NCBI GenBank assembly: GCA_004369085.1
Contig: ML210185.1
Coordinates: 146,789-210,788 of the forward strand
DNA length: 64,000 bases
Source of the DNA: Coprinopsis marcescibilis
Lineage: Eukaryota > Basidiomycota > Agaricomycetes > Agaricales > Psathyrellaceae
Direction of reading: 5' to 3'
This document shows, piece by piece, positions 44,979-55,099 of the stretch. How positions within the stretch are numbered: position 1 is the stretch's first letter; every line of letters starts with the position of its first letter. The notes below the pieces were generated by a model. That model searched no databases, was not told the DNA's origin, and was given only the letters and a program-made list of their open reading frames with translations. The position numbers and the translations under genes were made by a program.

Positions 44979-46836
44979 ATGGCCAACATTACTATCTCCA
45001 AATTCCAAGAACTTGGTTTCTCTGTTTCATTCGCTTCGTCCACGGACATTACAGCTGTGTCGGTATGTTGACCTGTACTTGATCGTGGGGAATTGAACGC
45101 TCAAATTGCGTGAGCAGATCCTCGTTGCGGCGTCATTCCTGTCGTTCATCTCAGTTTTGGCGCTTCTCTTCATAATCGGGGTACGCAGTTGCTCATCTTG
45201 GCTCCAACACCTTCTACTTCTCTGACCCGATATTAAACATTCTTAGACTTCCGCAGTCAAGGCTTACAGCTCTTCCGATCGATCGCTCTTCGTGAAGAGC
45301 CATGTCGCTGCCTATTTTGTGTGCCTTATGTTTTGCTGGGTCATCCAGGGTAGGTATTTTCTCCCTAATTGGATCCTTCATCCGATCAACCGTTCATCGA
45401 CCAACTCCTTCTCAAGGCATGAGCTCTGCAATGAGCATTCAATGGCTTCAGAATAAGGCCGTCTCCTTCGGAGTGCTCTGCACAACTCAAGGTTTGCTGT
45501 AAACAACTTCCTCAGCCCTCATCAATACTGAGCATCCAATTCTCAGGCGTCTTCAAGCACATTGCCGACGTGGGAGCCGCAGTTTGGATCACAGTACGTA
45601 TTCCAAGCAAAGGATCTCATTATGAAACCTATAATCATTTGTAGATCATCTCCGTTCACATATTCTGTGTTCTATTCCTGGACATAATCATGTCGAAACT
45701 CGTCATGTGGATCGTCCTAGCCTTGGGCTGGGTGTTCATTTCCCTCGTCGTGGCTATTGGCCCTATCATCGGAGGCCGTGGTCCCTTTTGTACGTGCTTA
45801 GCAATTTATATCCCTTCGCGCCATTTTTAACCGCCTTGGTAGACGGCGTGTCAGGACTAGGATGCGGCGCAACTCCCGAACATGAACTTGCAGGCTTGTT
45901 GTACGTTTCCCTCTTTCCCAGCTTCCCGCATTGATCTGATGAATCAATTAATGCATAGGCTCGGAGAAATGATTGTGCGTACCGCTCCTGGCTTTCTCCG
46001 TGGGCCTTATCTTATTGCACTACATCTAGATGCTTCTTGCTGCTGTTACGAGCATCGTTCTGTGCTTGTTGGCCTTCCTCCGTGTTCGTGGGATCATTGG
46101 TGAGGCAACTACGTCACCCAAGAGCGCCCAGGATGTCCAATCGAACCTCGTTGTTCGTCAGATGCTGGCGTAAGTAGTCATACTTTTACCCTTTGTTCTC
46201 ATGACTTAATGTTCATTTAGGTACCCGGCAAGTGTTCCGTGCGAATTCCCTAAAATTCCTGACATTTTAATATCAAATCTTTCATAGATTGTTTACGCGT
46301 GCCTCGCTATCCCCATTGTCGTCGTTCAATATGTAGCCTACTCTGGCGCTGAGATCCCGCTCGAGTGGACAACGCTGTGGTAGGTCGCACGATCATCACA
46401 ATTTCACAGCTTTCTAAAAACACTTTACTGCAGCGGATGTATCTACCAGATGGCTGGCCTGGTGAATGTGATCATCTTCACCACCACCCGCCGCATCATG
46501 CCCTCCGCACCTCGAGATGGTGACTTCAACTACGTTCCCAGAGCTCAGGACATGAAGCCCTCCCAGGATCAAGCCGAAAGGGGTATCTCGAAAACCGTGA
46601 CCTTTGCAGCAGAGCCAACTATTCTCTGCACTCCTCCTGGTCGTCGGGATACTAAGCGACCACCCCAACTTGACCTTGCTTTCCGCACCAGCTTTGACAG
46701 CATGTACAGCATGCGTGAAGGTCAATACCTCGCACCGCTGAGCTCCCACTGGAGTCCGGACACGCCACCTCTGTTCAAGAAGAGCCGCCTTTCCAATTAC
46801 CTGCAGCACGCAACCACGATCGCCCAGAGGATATAG
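44979..46836 (+). CDS. G protein-coupled receptor-like protein (Git3/cAMP-receptor-like, seven helices)
   Basis: The ATG at 44979 gives a short extracellular lead (MANITISKFQELGFSVSFAS). Helical blocks in order are LVAASFLSFISVLALLFIIG, SHVAAYFVCLMFCWVIQ, AMSIQWLQNKAVSFGVLCTT, GVFKHIADVGAAVWITIISV and HIFCVLFLDIIMSKLVMWIV. They continue with LALGWVFISLVVAIGPIIGG, GRGPFYGVSGLGCGATPEHE and a sixth and seventh helix (VYACLAIPIVVVQYVAYSG; GCIYQMAGLVNVIIFTTTRR). The Cys after helix II-III and the second-loop Cys could form the usual GPCR disulfide. The C-terminal tail of about 115 residues is Ser/Thr-rich and basic, ending LQHATTIAQRI. Similar receptors are common in Agaricomycetes. Ligand unknown. 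It overlaps nothing and is tail-to-tail with the DUF218 gene (82 bases). Confidence 0.7.
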
Positions 46837-46918
46837 ATATGTCCCTGTACAAGCTGTGCATCAGAAACCAATATAACAAATATACGAGTCCAAAAAGTCG
46901 CCGAAGTGGATTGTGTTA

Positions 46919-48117
46919 TTAATGCCAAGGCAATGGTCCCGGAAAAATGCTATCGTCCAATTCTCCGGAGTCCGGACACCAATCGAGGAGAGACGCAAGT
47001 TCTTGAGCGGATGTATAATATGAATGATACCTCGAAAAGGGGTTTCGCCGTCGGCGTTTAATCAGAAGGAATGAATGGCAGCCATATGGGTCCTCGGAAT
47101 AGGGCATATACCCATTTTGAAGCTACGCAATTAGATTTTGAGTCAAGCTTTCAAGGCGATCGAATCCGAGTGCATACCTCTCCATCTTTAGAAGATCTTG
47201 AAGCCTGTTCATCTTCATCTGGATCGATGCCAATGTAACGAAAGTTGTCCGTGGGCCATCGAAGCGCCCTCCTGTGAAGATCCGTGAAACGTGCTTGTTT
47301 GAACTGGTATCCAACCACAGTAATGTGCTTCGGGTAGACACCGGTGTACTCATGAAAGCGGGCAATCGAGAAAAGAAGATTCTGATAAGAATCCAGGGCG
47401 TGATTTTCGGTAGTTGTACGCTCCAAGACGGACTTCTCAAGGAGCCCAGCGCTCAGAGCCAGCCGCAAGTATGACTCTGACTCAGTGAAAGTAGAACTGG
47501 ACTTCGTCTGGCCACTGAAGGTTGCGATAAGCAAGGAGCCAAAAATCTTTACGTGACATGGAACTTTACCCAGAGAACACTAAAAGCGAGCGCGCATCAC
47601 TGATTGCGAGGTTAGACCTGTGCAAAGCAAAAATTCTCCGGTTAGCTAGGACAACTTTCTGACACGAGGGCACAGCGTTTGAAAGAAAATACGACCCTTG
47701 AATGATGTGTTCGAGGAACACATTAACACGCCCGAGACCCTTTTGGTAGGGCTCCAGGATCCAGTTCTCTTCATCCAGCCTCGAGGCAGCCTCCACACCT
47801 TTCCAGATGGCGTGACATGGAACGAGGACCAGATGGTTGACATTCGTCAGATTTCTGTGTCTTCTGATGGTCGATAAAAGTACATTTGCGGTTTGAGAAC
47901 GCGGTAGATATTCTTGTGTTGACGCCGAGTGGACATGAGTGCGAAGGTGAAGGAGAATCGACAGACAACAGATGGTCGACAAAAGGAGAACCGCTGCGGT
48001 TTTTGCCCGGGTTCGTGTGGGGAGTAAGTCAACTAATGAGCGCCCGTGTGCGTAAGCGAGAGTATGGAAACCTCTATGACGAGGTACTGCTGTTGCGGCC
48101 GGGGCTGGTAACATCAA
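46919..48117 (-). CDS. DUF218/YdcF-like membrane-anchored protein
   Basis: Four exons on the minus strand from 48117. A basic N-terminus is followed by one membrane helix, TAAVLLLSTICCLSILLHLR, giving a type II topology. The DUF218 body has VNHLVLVPCHAIWKGVEAAS, ENWILEPYQKGLGRVNVFLE, LLVFSGGQTKSSSTFTESES, ALDSYQNLLFSIARFHEYTG and ITVVGYQFKQARFTDLHRRA, ending with GYMPYSEDPYGCHSFLLIKR and YTSAQELASLLDWCP. This is a conserved fungal branch of the family, whose bacterial members (YdcF, SanA) are linked to envelope functions; the fungal role is unknown. The joins (SGG at the second, ELQNGY at the third) restore family sequence. Confidence 0.78.
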
Positions 48118-49538
48118 GACACAGATAGCGGTGACGGAGAATGGCCGATCGAGTTCATCATTGAAGACTTTGAGCTGTGAAGTTCATGCACGGTGGCGAG
48201 CTATATTCCATTGATAAACAGTTGCCTCATCCCTTGCTATGAAAAACCAGGGAAACGAGCAAGAGACTGCAAGAAACCAGAACGTTGAAATCAGAAATAA
48301 CGTTGATTTTGACTTGCCATCCGACTCGGATGCAATTTAGACTGATTCCCCTATTGGATTCCCCTCACATTGCACTCTCTTTTGAGGGGGTATCATGTAT
48401 ACGCTGAATGTTCGTATGAATCACAAACTTCCCGTGTACAACAACACATGGTTTTCTGAACTGCCAGCCACTACCCCAACCTATTGCATCATGGTCATGA
48501 TCGAAGTGTTCTCCCCAATGTATTTGAGGCGTCGTAACTTGGAAGAACTTGGATCACATGGGTTGGATCTACATATTTACTACTACCTCATGTTGATTTT
48601 GAATGATGATCGACGATTACTCCGGTCAACTACTTGTCGGGAACGACAGGGAACAACTGGACCGATCGCAAATTATGTCTCCCATGTGTGTATGAGGGTA
48701 TCGGACAAAATAAAAGGCTGGTCAAAGTTGCGGGAAACCCTGAAAATGGACCGAGAAACTCTTGCAGGAAAACTCGAAACTTGTGACCGACATGGACTCT
48801 TCGTACGAAAAGCTATCACCGTGCTGTGGAGCTCGTTCTTCTGAATGAGCAGTATCCTGCAGATTAAGTACCACCCCCGCCGCCGGCCATCGGTTCCATG
48901 GACTGGAAACGTCTGGAAACGGAGGATGTTAATGACCGGAGATACGGCAGAGCCTTTTCAAGGGTTCAACGTTGACTACCGATTTCAGAACGAATAGGGC
49001 AGGTACAGGTTACAGGGCCTGTAATATTTAACTGCTGCCAGAATACGAGTCTTACCGTTTATGTACCTGAATGTCACAGAAGGATAGAGATCGTAATGAA
49101 ACCATGGCGAGCAACAAATTGCATCCACACTGGAAAACTGCAAAGACGACGGAAATAGCTCCCAATTACACCCTTTAACGGTGGTCGTACTCTGTCTTGC
49201 TAATGTGCAGAATTCTCCTAACCATCATTAGAGGTGGGATAAATTGAAGTGTCACCGGGACTGCAGGCGTAATTTACTTTGGATGGACAACATTCAGAAC
49301 TGCGCGAGGTAACACGCCAAAGGCAGTGGATGACCTACAGTGACTGGGGAATATAGAGAACTCATTTTGAACTTTGAGGCTAAATTATCACGGAAGGGAT
49401 GAGCATCCGACACCGGCAGAACGCCGGATATCGCCGTGAGCCCCTATTTGTGCCTATTTGCCAGTGTGGGGGCCATTTGAGGCCCAAAGGCGGGGCTTTG
49501 GATTAACTTGTACATCTTCTAACTTCTCGTTGCTAGTT
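48118..49538. other. Intergenic 1.4 kb
   Basis: No well supported gene. An uninterrupted 149-codon plus-strand frame at 48395-48844 starts MYTLNVRMNHKLPVYNNTWF but shows no known motif, and its length can occur by chance in this much noncoding DNA. The remainder shows no repeats or RNA genes. Confidence 0.4.
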
Positions 49539-49880
49539 ATGCTCTCCGTCGGTCTGCGCAGAGATTCTACGACTTCGGACGCGTCTCCCTCGGTTTCTCT
49601 GGAGCGGGGAACCTACAGGATGCGCCCACCGCGCACATTGAAGCCAGTGACGCCTTTGGATTTCGATGCTGCGTTGAGGAGGAAACCGGCAGCCAGAGGC
49701 AGACAACAAGACTTGCTAAACAGAAATCTGACGCTTCTCTTGATTCTCTTAACCTTTGGCTGCTTTGGCTGCTTTGCAACGGCTTACTATCTCTTCTCAA
49801 CGAGGTAAGCTCTCTTCCTTGGCAATTCGCTTGGCACTGGCTAAGTTCTTCGTCGACGTACTAGCTCGCGCGCAACGTGA
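49539..49880 (+). CDS. Small tail-anchored membrane protein, unrecognised
   Basis: Two exons (49539-49804, 49865-49880) total 282 nt, 93 residues. The first 60 residues are polar and basic (MLSVGLRRDSTTSDASPSVS; PPRTLKPVTPLDFDAALRRK). A single hydrophobic helix follows, NLTLLLILLTFGCFGCFATA, then YYLFS, and after the 60-base intron (GTAAGC...CTAG) only a few residues remain (TSSRAT) before TGA. The hydrophobic segment so close to the C-terminus suggests a tail-anchored protein, or a small subunit of a membrane complex. An in-frame ATG at 49458 could extend the start. I do not recognise the family; a chance open frame cannot be excluded, but the consensus splice sites and hydropathy support a gene. 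Confidence 0.5.
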
Positions 49881-50656
49881 TTCCACTTCTGCGTCCCGCC
49901 ACTTCCGCCATGATATTGGGCGTTACCGCTGCCAATGATGCACTCGTCTATTGAAGCTACTGGAACCATTTGGTCAGACTGACCGCCTCACCACCGCTCC
50001 TAGCAGATTCCTCCAGTTTCAACCGCGTTTTGAGCTCAGTGGAACTTTGACCCTTGTACCGATACGCCCGACGGCCTCGAACGGTCGCAAACATTTCCAC
50101 TCGGGCAACGAAGATATCTACGCCGATACGTTGCCGACACACCGGGCGCCATGCAAATAGGGACACCTAACGCTGTAGTACTCCTTGTCACAAATTGCTC
50201 GGCGTCACGGTTTACGGATGGCCAGCGATTAAATCGCTTAAACGACAGGGTCAATGAGTCCCAATACGCAGGCCTCGGTCACATTTGATGCTCGTCTTTA
50301 TGTACAAGCAGCTCTGGACACGACGGTGGGCACTGAAGCTGCGCTATTCCAAGGACTCGTAGTATCTACGTAGTGCACATGCTGTGGTCATTCTATCTTG
50401 ATCTTTAGCAGTATACTATTACTTTAGTAGCTCAGCTTTTTGTCTGAAAGATCAGCAAACGAACCCGGGACTGCATGATGCATCATGATTGGCATCACAC
50501 ATGCACAGCCGGATTCCATCGCAACCTGATGTTGCGACCAACAACAGTGATATGGCCAAGGATCAATCCCTTAAATACAGTCAGGGCCCAATGGTGTTTC
50601 TTTTGTCCCTGGTACCCCGCCCAAATCTACCCCTCCACTTACATTGAGATCTCATA
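49881..50656. other. Intergenic upstream of VTS1
   Basis: About 775 bases with no protein-like frame. A TTAAATA near 50571 is a weak TATA-like site about 85 bases before the VTS1 start. Short frames on both strands have no family resemblance. Confidence 0.4.
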
Positions 50657-52174
50657 ATGTCGATGTCGACCATTGAAACTGTGCTTCAAGCCGCCCCCAA
50701 GTCTAGGGCTGAAGCAGCCTCCGCTGTAGCTTCTGGTCAAGCTCCTCCCGCCTCCCCCTTTATCGAAGGTTTCGAACAATGGGTCAAAGACTTCAATAAA
50801 TATGACAGCATGCTGGTGCGTTGCATATCCCGCGAGTTGAAATGAAGCGCCCGACTCAACCCAATTTCACAGAGTGATGTTGCCAGAATCTCTCTCAACC
50901 CGAAGTATAAAGAAGAACTTGGAACTGTCGAGCAATGTATGATATATTTGACTGCTGACTTCAAACTCTAGCTCATGAGTTGCTTCAGGGTTCAAGGATA
51001 CGACTATCACTGAGAGAACTGCGACCATGTTCCATCTTATCCAGATTTCTACTCAGGATCAGCTTCGATTTTTCACTGGTGTGATTCAGCGCCTTTACAA
51101 GCCAGAATCGGTGTTATCTCCTCCAGGTATGCTTCTATTCGGTTTTGTTCTCGAGTCTGAACTTACATATCTTGGTTAGCGTCCGCTCAGCTTTCTGGCA
51201 AACCCAAGCTCGCCAAGTTGACTCGACCTCCGAGCTTGAACCTTCCGGAACCTGGCTCTCCCGCCACGCCCACTCCGCTCACCGCTACGAAAGAGTCGGC
51301 TGCGGGCGAACGCGATGCACTCTTCAACTTGCAAGACCCTAGCACTTGGACCAACTCCACTAATGCTGGGAACACCCCGCTCCTCCCTCTTTTCCAGAAG
51401 AGTGATGCTGCTGGTCCAGCCTCCGCCACCGCACCCGTTCCCGGCTTGAGCACCATGAATCCTTATACCCTCAATATGCTTGCCAACGCAGGACTTTCTC
51501 CTGAAGCTCAGCTGTTGGCCGTTCAGCTCATAATGAGTGGTTTGGTGCAGCCCACTGGTGCCGCTTCCGCTGCGAATAAAGCCCTCAAGAAAACGGCCAA
51601 CCCCACCGCTTGGCGTAATGGAACTCCCACCAGCGCTCGTTATCCGATCAACGCTTTGCGCAGCAGTGGTTTGAGGACCTCGGCCTTGAAGAGTGCCGGC
51701 CTGAAGAGCGCAGGTCTGGACAGCCCCGCGCTCGACTCGCCTAAGCCAGAAGACTTTGAACCGGAGATGCTCAACGACATCCCAGGCTGGCTCCGAAGCC
51801 TCCGTCTTCACAAGTACACCTCCGCATTCGACAGTCTCACTTGGCAAGAAATCGTCTCCCTTGATGATGCCGCCTTGGAGGCCAAGGGTGTCGTTGCTCT
51901 TGGTGCCAGGCGCCGTCTCTTGAGGACTTTTGAGATTGCTCGCAAGAGGATGGGTCTCGAAGACGACAACCCAACCCCGACCAGCACGGTCACTCCCAAC
52001 TTGCCCAAGATTCCGGAATTCGCAGAGCGAGTCCCGCACAGCGCGGTGCCAACCACTCGCTCCAAGCTTTCTATTAATTCCCCCGTGTTCACACCCACCT
52101 GGGAGTCTCCTGCTCCATCCGCTACGACTGAGCCAGCAGCCACGGGCCCGGAAACCAAGGAGACGAAGGCCTAA
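50657..52174 (+). CDS. VTS1: Vts1/Smaug-type SAM-domain RNA-binding protein
   Basis: Vts1 binds stem-loop (Smaug recognition) elements in mRNAs and recruits the Ccr4-Not deadenylase, repressing target mRNAs in the cytoplasm. Four exons (50657-50815, 50873-50936, 50989-51126, 51180-52174) total 1,356 nt, 451 residues. The conserved N-terminal region reads PFIEGFEQWVKDFNKYDSML, VEQWFKDTTITERTATMFHL and RFFTGVIQRLYKP. The SAM domain (about residues 320-385) has DIPGWLRSLRLHKYTSAFDS, WQEIVSLDDAALEAKGVVAL and GARRRLLRTFEIARKRMG. It keeps the basic and Leu/Ala residues (LRLHKY; KGVVALGARRRLL) used by yeast Vts1 to contact the RNA loop. The linker is Pro/Ser/Ala-rich with short internal repeats. Confidence 0.92.
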
Positions 52175-52949
52175 CTTTTCAAGAGCCCCGATGTGCAGGC
52201 TTTTGGTGTACGATTGATTCGTACTTCTTTCCCCGACTTGCGAGATCCCTCACGTGTAAATGCCTCTGTCTAACTACACATATCACAATTCTTTGCCTTT
52301 TCTAAAACCCTTGGGTGAATCCAAGCTTTCTAATGGCAATAATGCCGATGAATGCCAACGATGCGTATTGAACACCACAGATACCGAAGCATGCCGGGAA
52401 AGCAGAAGTTTTTATGCATCCTACCTGGGAAAAAAGAGTGGGATTATTAGGAGTATGTTGGATTCGATCAATCAAAGTTGCTTCCGACCATAACTGTGGA
52501 TCGACCGACATCACCTCCTCCCCCATGACATTCCTCGAATCCGCCAGCGTTGAACAAGCGGACTTCACTTTCTGGACGCGTCTAGCAGCACAGACCTTGC
52601 TGCACAAGGTCCAGACTCACAGTTCTGCCAGCCATTACAGCAGGGCAGCGTAACGTCATTCATATGGTCACCGGTCGTATCAGTATCATGTTTAATGATG
52701 GCGTTGCAAAAGAACATCGCGATGTTACGGACTCTCTGGCTACAGAAGATTTTAAACGCCAGGCTTCGGCACTTCCTCCGCTTCCGCTATAATTCCAGCC
52801 TTCCCCCAACCCTGAGCCGTTGTTACGCGATCACCGATATCCGTTGGAAGTTGACAGTCATCGACCGGGCCTGTTAAAGAAACTGAAGGCAACATAAATA
52901 GGTCCTCGTGGTTGGACACGCTCTTTTCTGACTATCCCTTCGCTTCGCC
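52175..52949. other. Intergenic between VTS1 and the G-alpha gene
   Basis: These 775 bases hold the VTS1 3' untranslated region and the G-alpha promoter. Frames at 52302-52607 (minus) and 52414-52653 (plus) have no motif. Nothing else is seen. Confidence 0.45.
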
Positions 52950-54884
52950 ATGCCCTCCCGAGATGACTTTGACCCATTGACTCTAGCAATGGCGCCTCCA
53001 CCAGACGAAACGCCAGAGCAAAGAAAGCAACGCTTGCAGGAAGAGGCGGAGGCTCTCCAGGTCAGCAAACAGATTGATGCGGAACTCAAAGCGGACAAGC
53101 TAGCGTTGAAAAAGCGCAAAGAGGCCGTCCAGGTCCTTGTGTTGGGCCAAAGTTTGAGTGGTATGTGCTTTATGCTTGTCGATCTCGAGGACCATTATGA
53201 ACAACCACTACAGGCAAGTCCACGACTATCAAAAGTAGGACCCACTTATTTCGATGCTATTACACACATGCTCACAGCCAACGTGTGTAGACTTTCAAAT
53301 GCGGTACGCCCAAAAGTCGTGGCACGACGAGCGGGACTCGTGGAAAGCAGTCGTACTCCTCAATCTCGTCCGGATTGTCAATACTGTCGTGGACGTTCTC
53401 AACGAAACGATGGACAACACACTCCTCCTCTCACAAGAAGGCAACCCTGGATTCCATACCCACCTCACTGAACAACACCGCACTACAATCCGAAGGCTAG
53501 GGGTGCTTCGCCAAATCGAAAAGGACTTGAGGATGTTTCTCGGTGCAGCCGCTTCAGAGGTTGAGGAAGCTGATCTCCGGCAGGAGGACCATGCACACGG
53601 AATTCAAGAATTCTCATTGCGGTCCTATTCGGGCTGGAAAGGGATCTTAGATCGTGTGCGCAACCCAGAACCCGGCAACAAGGACCAGCAGCGCAAAGCG
53701 TTTCAGGTTGCCACCGGCTGTCGGGCAGATATCTCTTGGATATGGAATGACGCCGCAACACAGTATGTCCTTAAAAGTCGGCAAATCTCACTGGAAGACT
53801 CTCCTGGATTGTAGGTGTACCAGTGGCTTGACGTTTGTCCCTTATGCCAACTGACCCTTGAACAGCTTTTTGAATGATCTCGATCGCATCCTCCGCTCTG
53901 ACTATCTGCCCTCAGACTCGGATATTGTCCGTGCCCGGCTGAGAACGACTGGAGTTCAGGAGTATTACTTCAGGCTTGATAGAAGTGCGTACTGTCTATT
54001 CTCAGACGGTATACACAAGGTGCTGATCAGATTCTCAGCTAACCATACTTCCGTCGATTGGATTATTTATGATGTTGCAGGTGAGAGAGAGAGAGCTTCC
54101 TAACATCTTAATATCACGATGGGAAACTGATTCTTTACCTCGTGCAGGAGCTAGAACATCGGTTAGTGAAATAGAAGATTTTATTTTGCAAGAATTAGAA
54201 TTTAACATCCCCTCCGCAGAGAGCCGCATGGATTCCTTACTTCAAGGAGATCACCGCTCTCATCTTTCTGGCACCGCTATCATCTTTTGACGAACCACTA
54301 GCAGAAGATCCAACTATTACTCGTCTCGAAGATACCTTCATGCTGTGGAAGACGATATGTTCAAACAAGCTGTTGGCTCAAGTCCAGATAGTACGTTTTC
54401 AGCATTATGGATGTCTTCTTCTCTCACACTCGTCCCCGACAGATTTTATTTATGAACAAAACGGATATTCTTAGGCGAAAGCTTGAGAGTGGGATTCAAG
54501 TGAAGAACTACATCCCCGAGTTCCGGGACAAGAACAACGACTACGAAACCGTTTCGAGTTGCAAGTGTGACCTAATTACCTGGTGGCAGCCACTTCTCAT
54601 CATTTCGTCTTTTAGGGTTCAAGAAACTCTTCAAGCGCCTTTATTTCGCAAATTCTGGCGCTGGACGTGAATTCATCGCCCACTTCACTTCTGTTGTCGT
54701 ATGTCTTGCTCCCTGATTCAACGCACATGGGTGACTTAATCGAGGTTTAGGACACGGAGTCAACAGCGCAAACACTAGCAGCCGGTAGGTCTTGCGTTGG
54801 CGTCCCATAAACTGATGTCTAATGAACTCAACAGTACAATCGGCAATTCTACGAAACGACTTTGTGAACACTGGCCTATTGTAG
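52950..54884 (+). CDS. Atypical heterotrimeric G-protein alpha subunit
   Basis: About nine exons; joins from 52950 to 54443 were checked for phase. The N-terminus is charged and helical (PDETPEQRKQRLQEEAEALQ). Guanine-nucleotide motifs are: P-loop LGQSLSGKSTTIK (canonical GxGESGKST, so Glu is Leu); switch I ARLRTTGVQEYYF with the catalytic Arg and Thr kept; switch II YDVAGARTSRAAW (canonical DVGGQRSERKKW), in which the catalytic Gln is Ala and the first Gly is Ala; base-binding FMNKTDIL intact; a TSVVDTEST segment where TCAxDT is usual. A helical domain lies between P-loop and switch I. The C-terminus is FVNTGLL instead of a CGxY-type end. There is no MGxxxS myristoylation start (MPSRDD). A slowly hydrolysing or nonhydrolysing signalling protein is inferred. 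Confidence 0.83.
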
Positions 54885-55099
54885 TTAGTACACTATTCGC
54901 ATTCGTCAAGACATTAGGACACTTTATGCCCAATCATCAATCATTCGTTCTTTACTCATCACCCCCCAGATATGCCCCTTGATATTCCAGTCGTCCGTAT
55001 AATAATCCATTATTGGCTGTTGCATGTAATATCCATGAGAATGATTCTCTAGCAATGAAACAAGTTTACAAGTAATCGTAGAACATTATCACCATCCGT

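Noticed and set aside
48395..48844. 149-codon uninterrupted open frame
   Set aside because: No motif and no introns, unlike nearly every gene here; a frame of this length can arise by chance. Left as a remark in the intergenic entry.
51176..52039. 287-codon minus-strand open frame opposite VTS1
   Set aside because: It is the antisense shadow of the GC-rich VTS1 coding exon and has no family resemblance.
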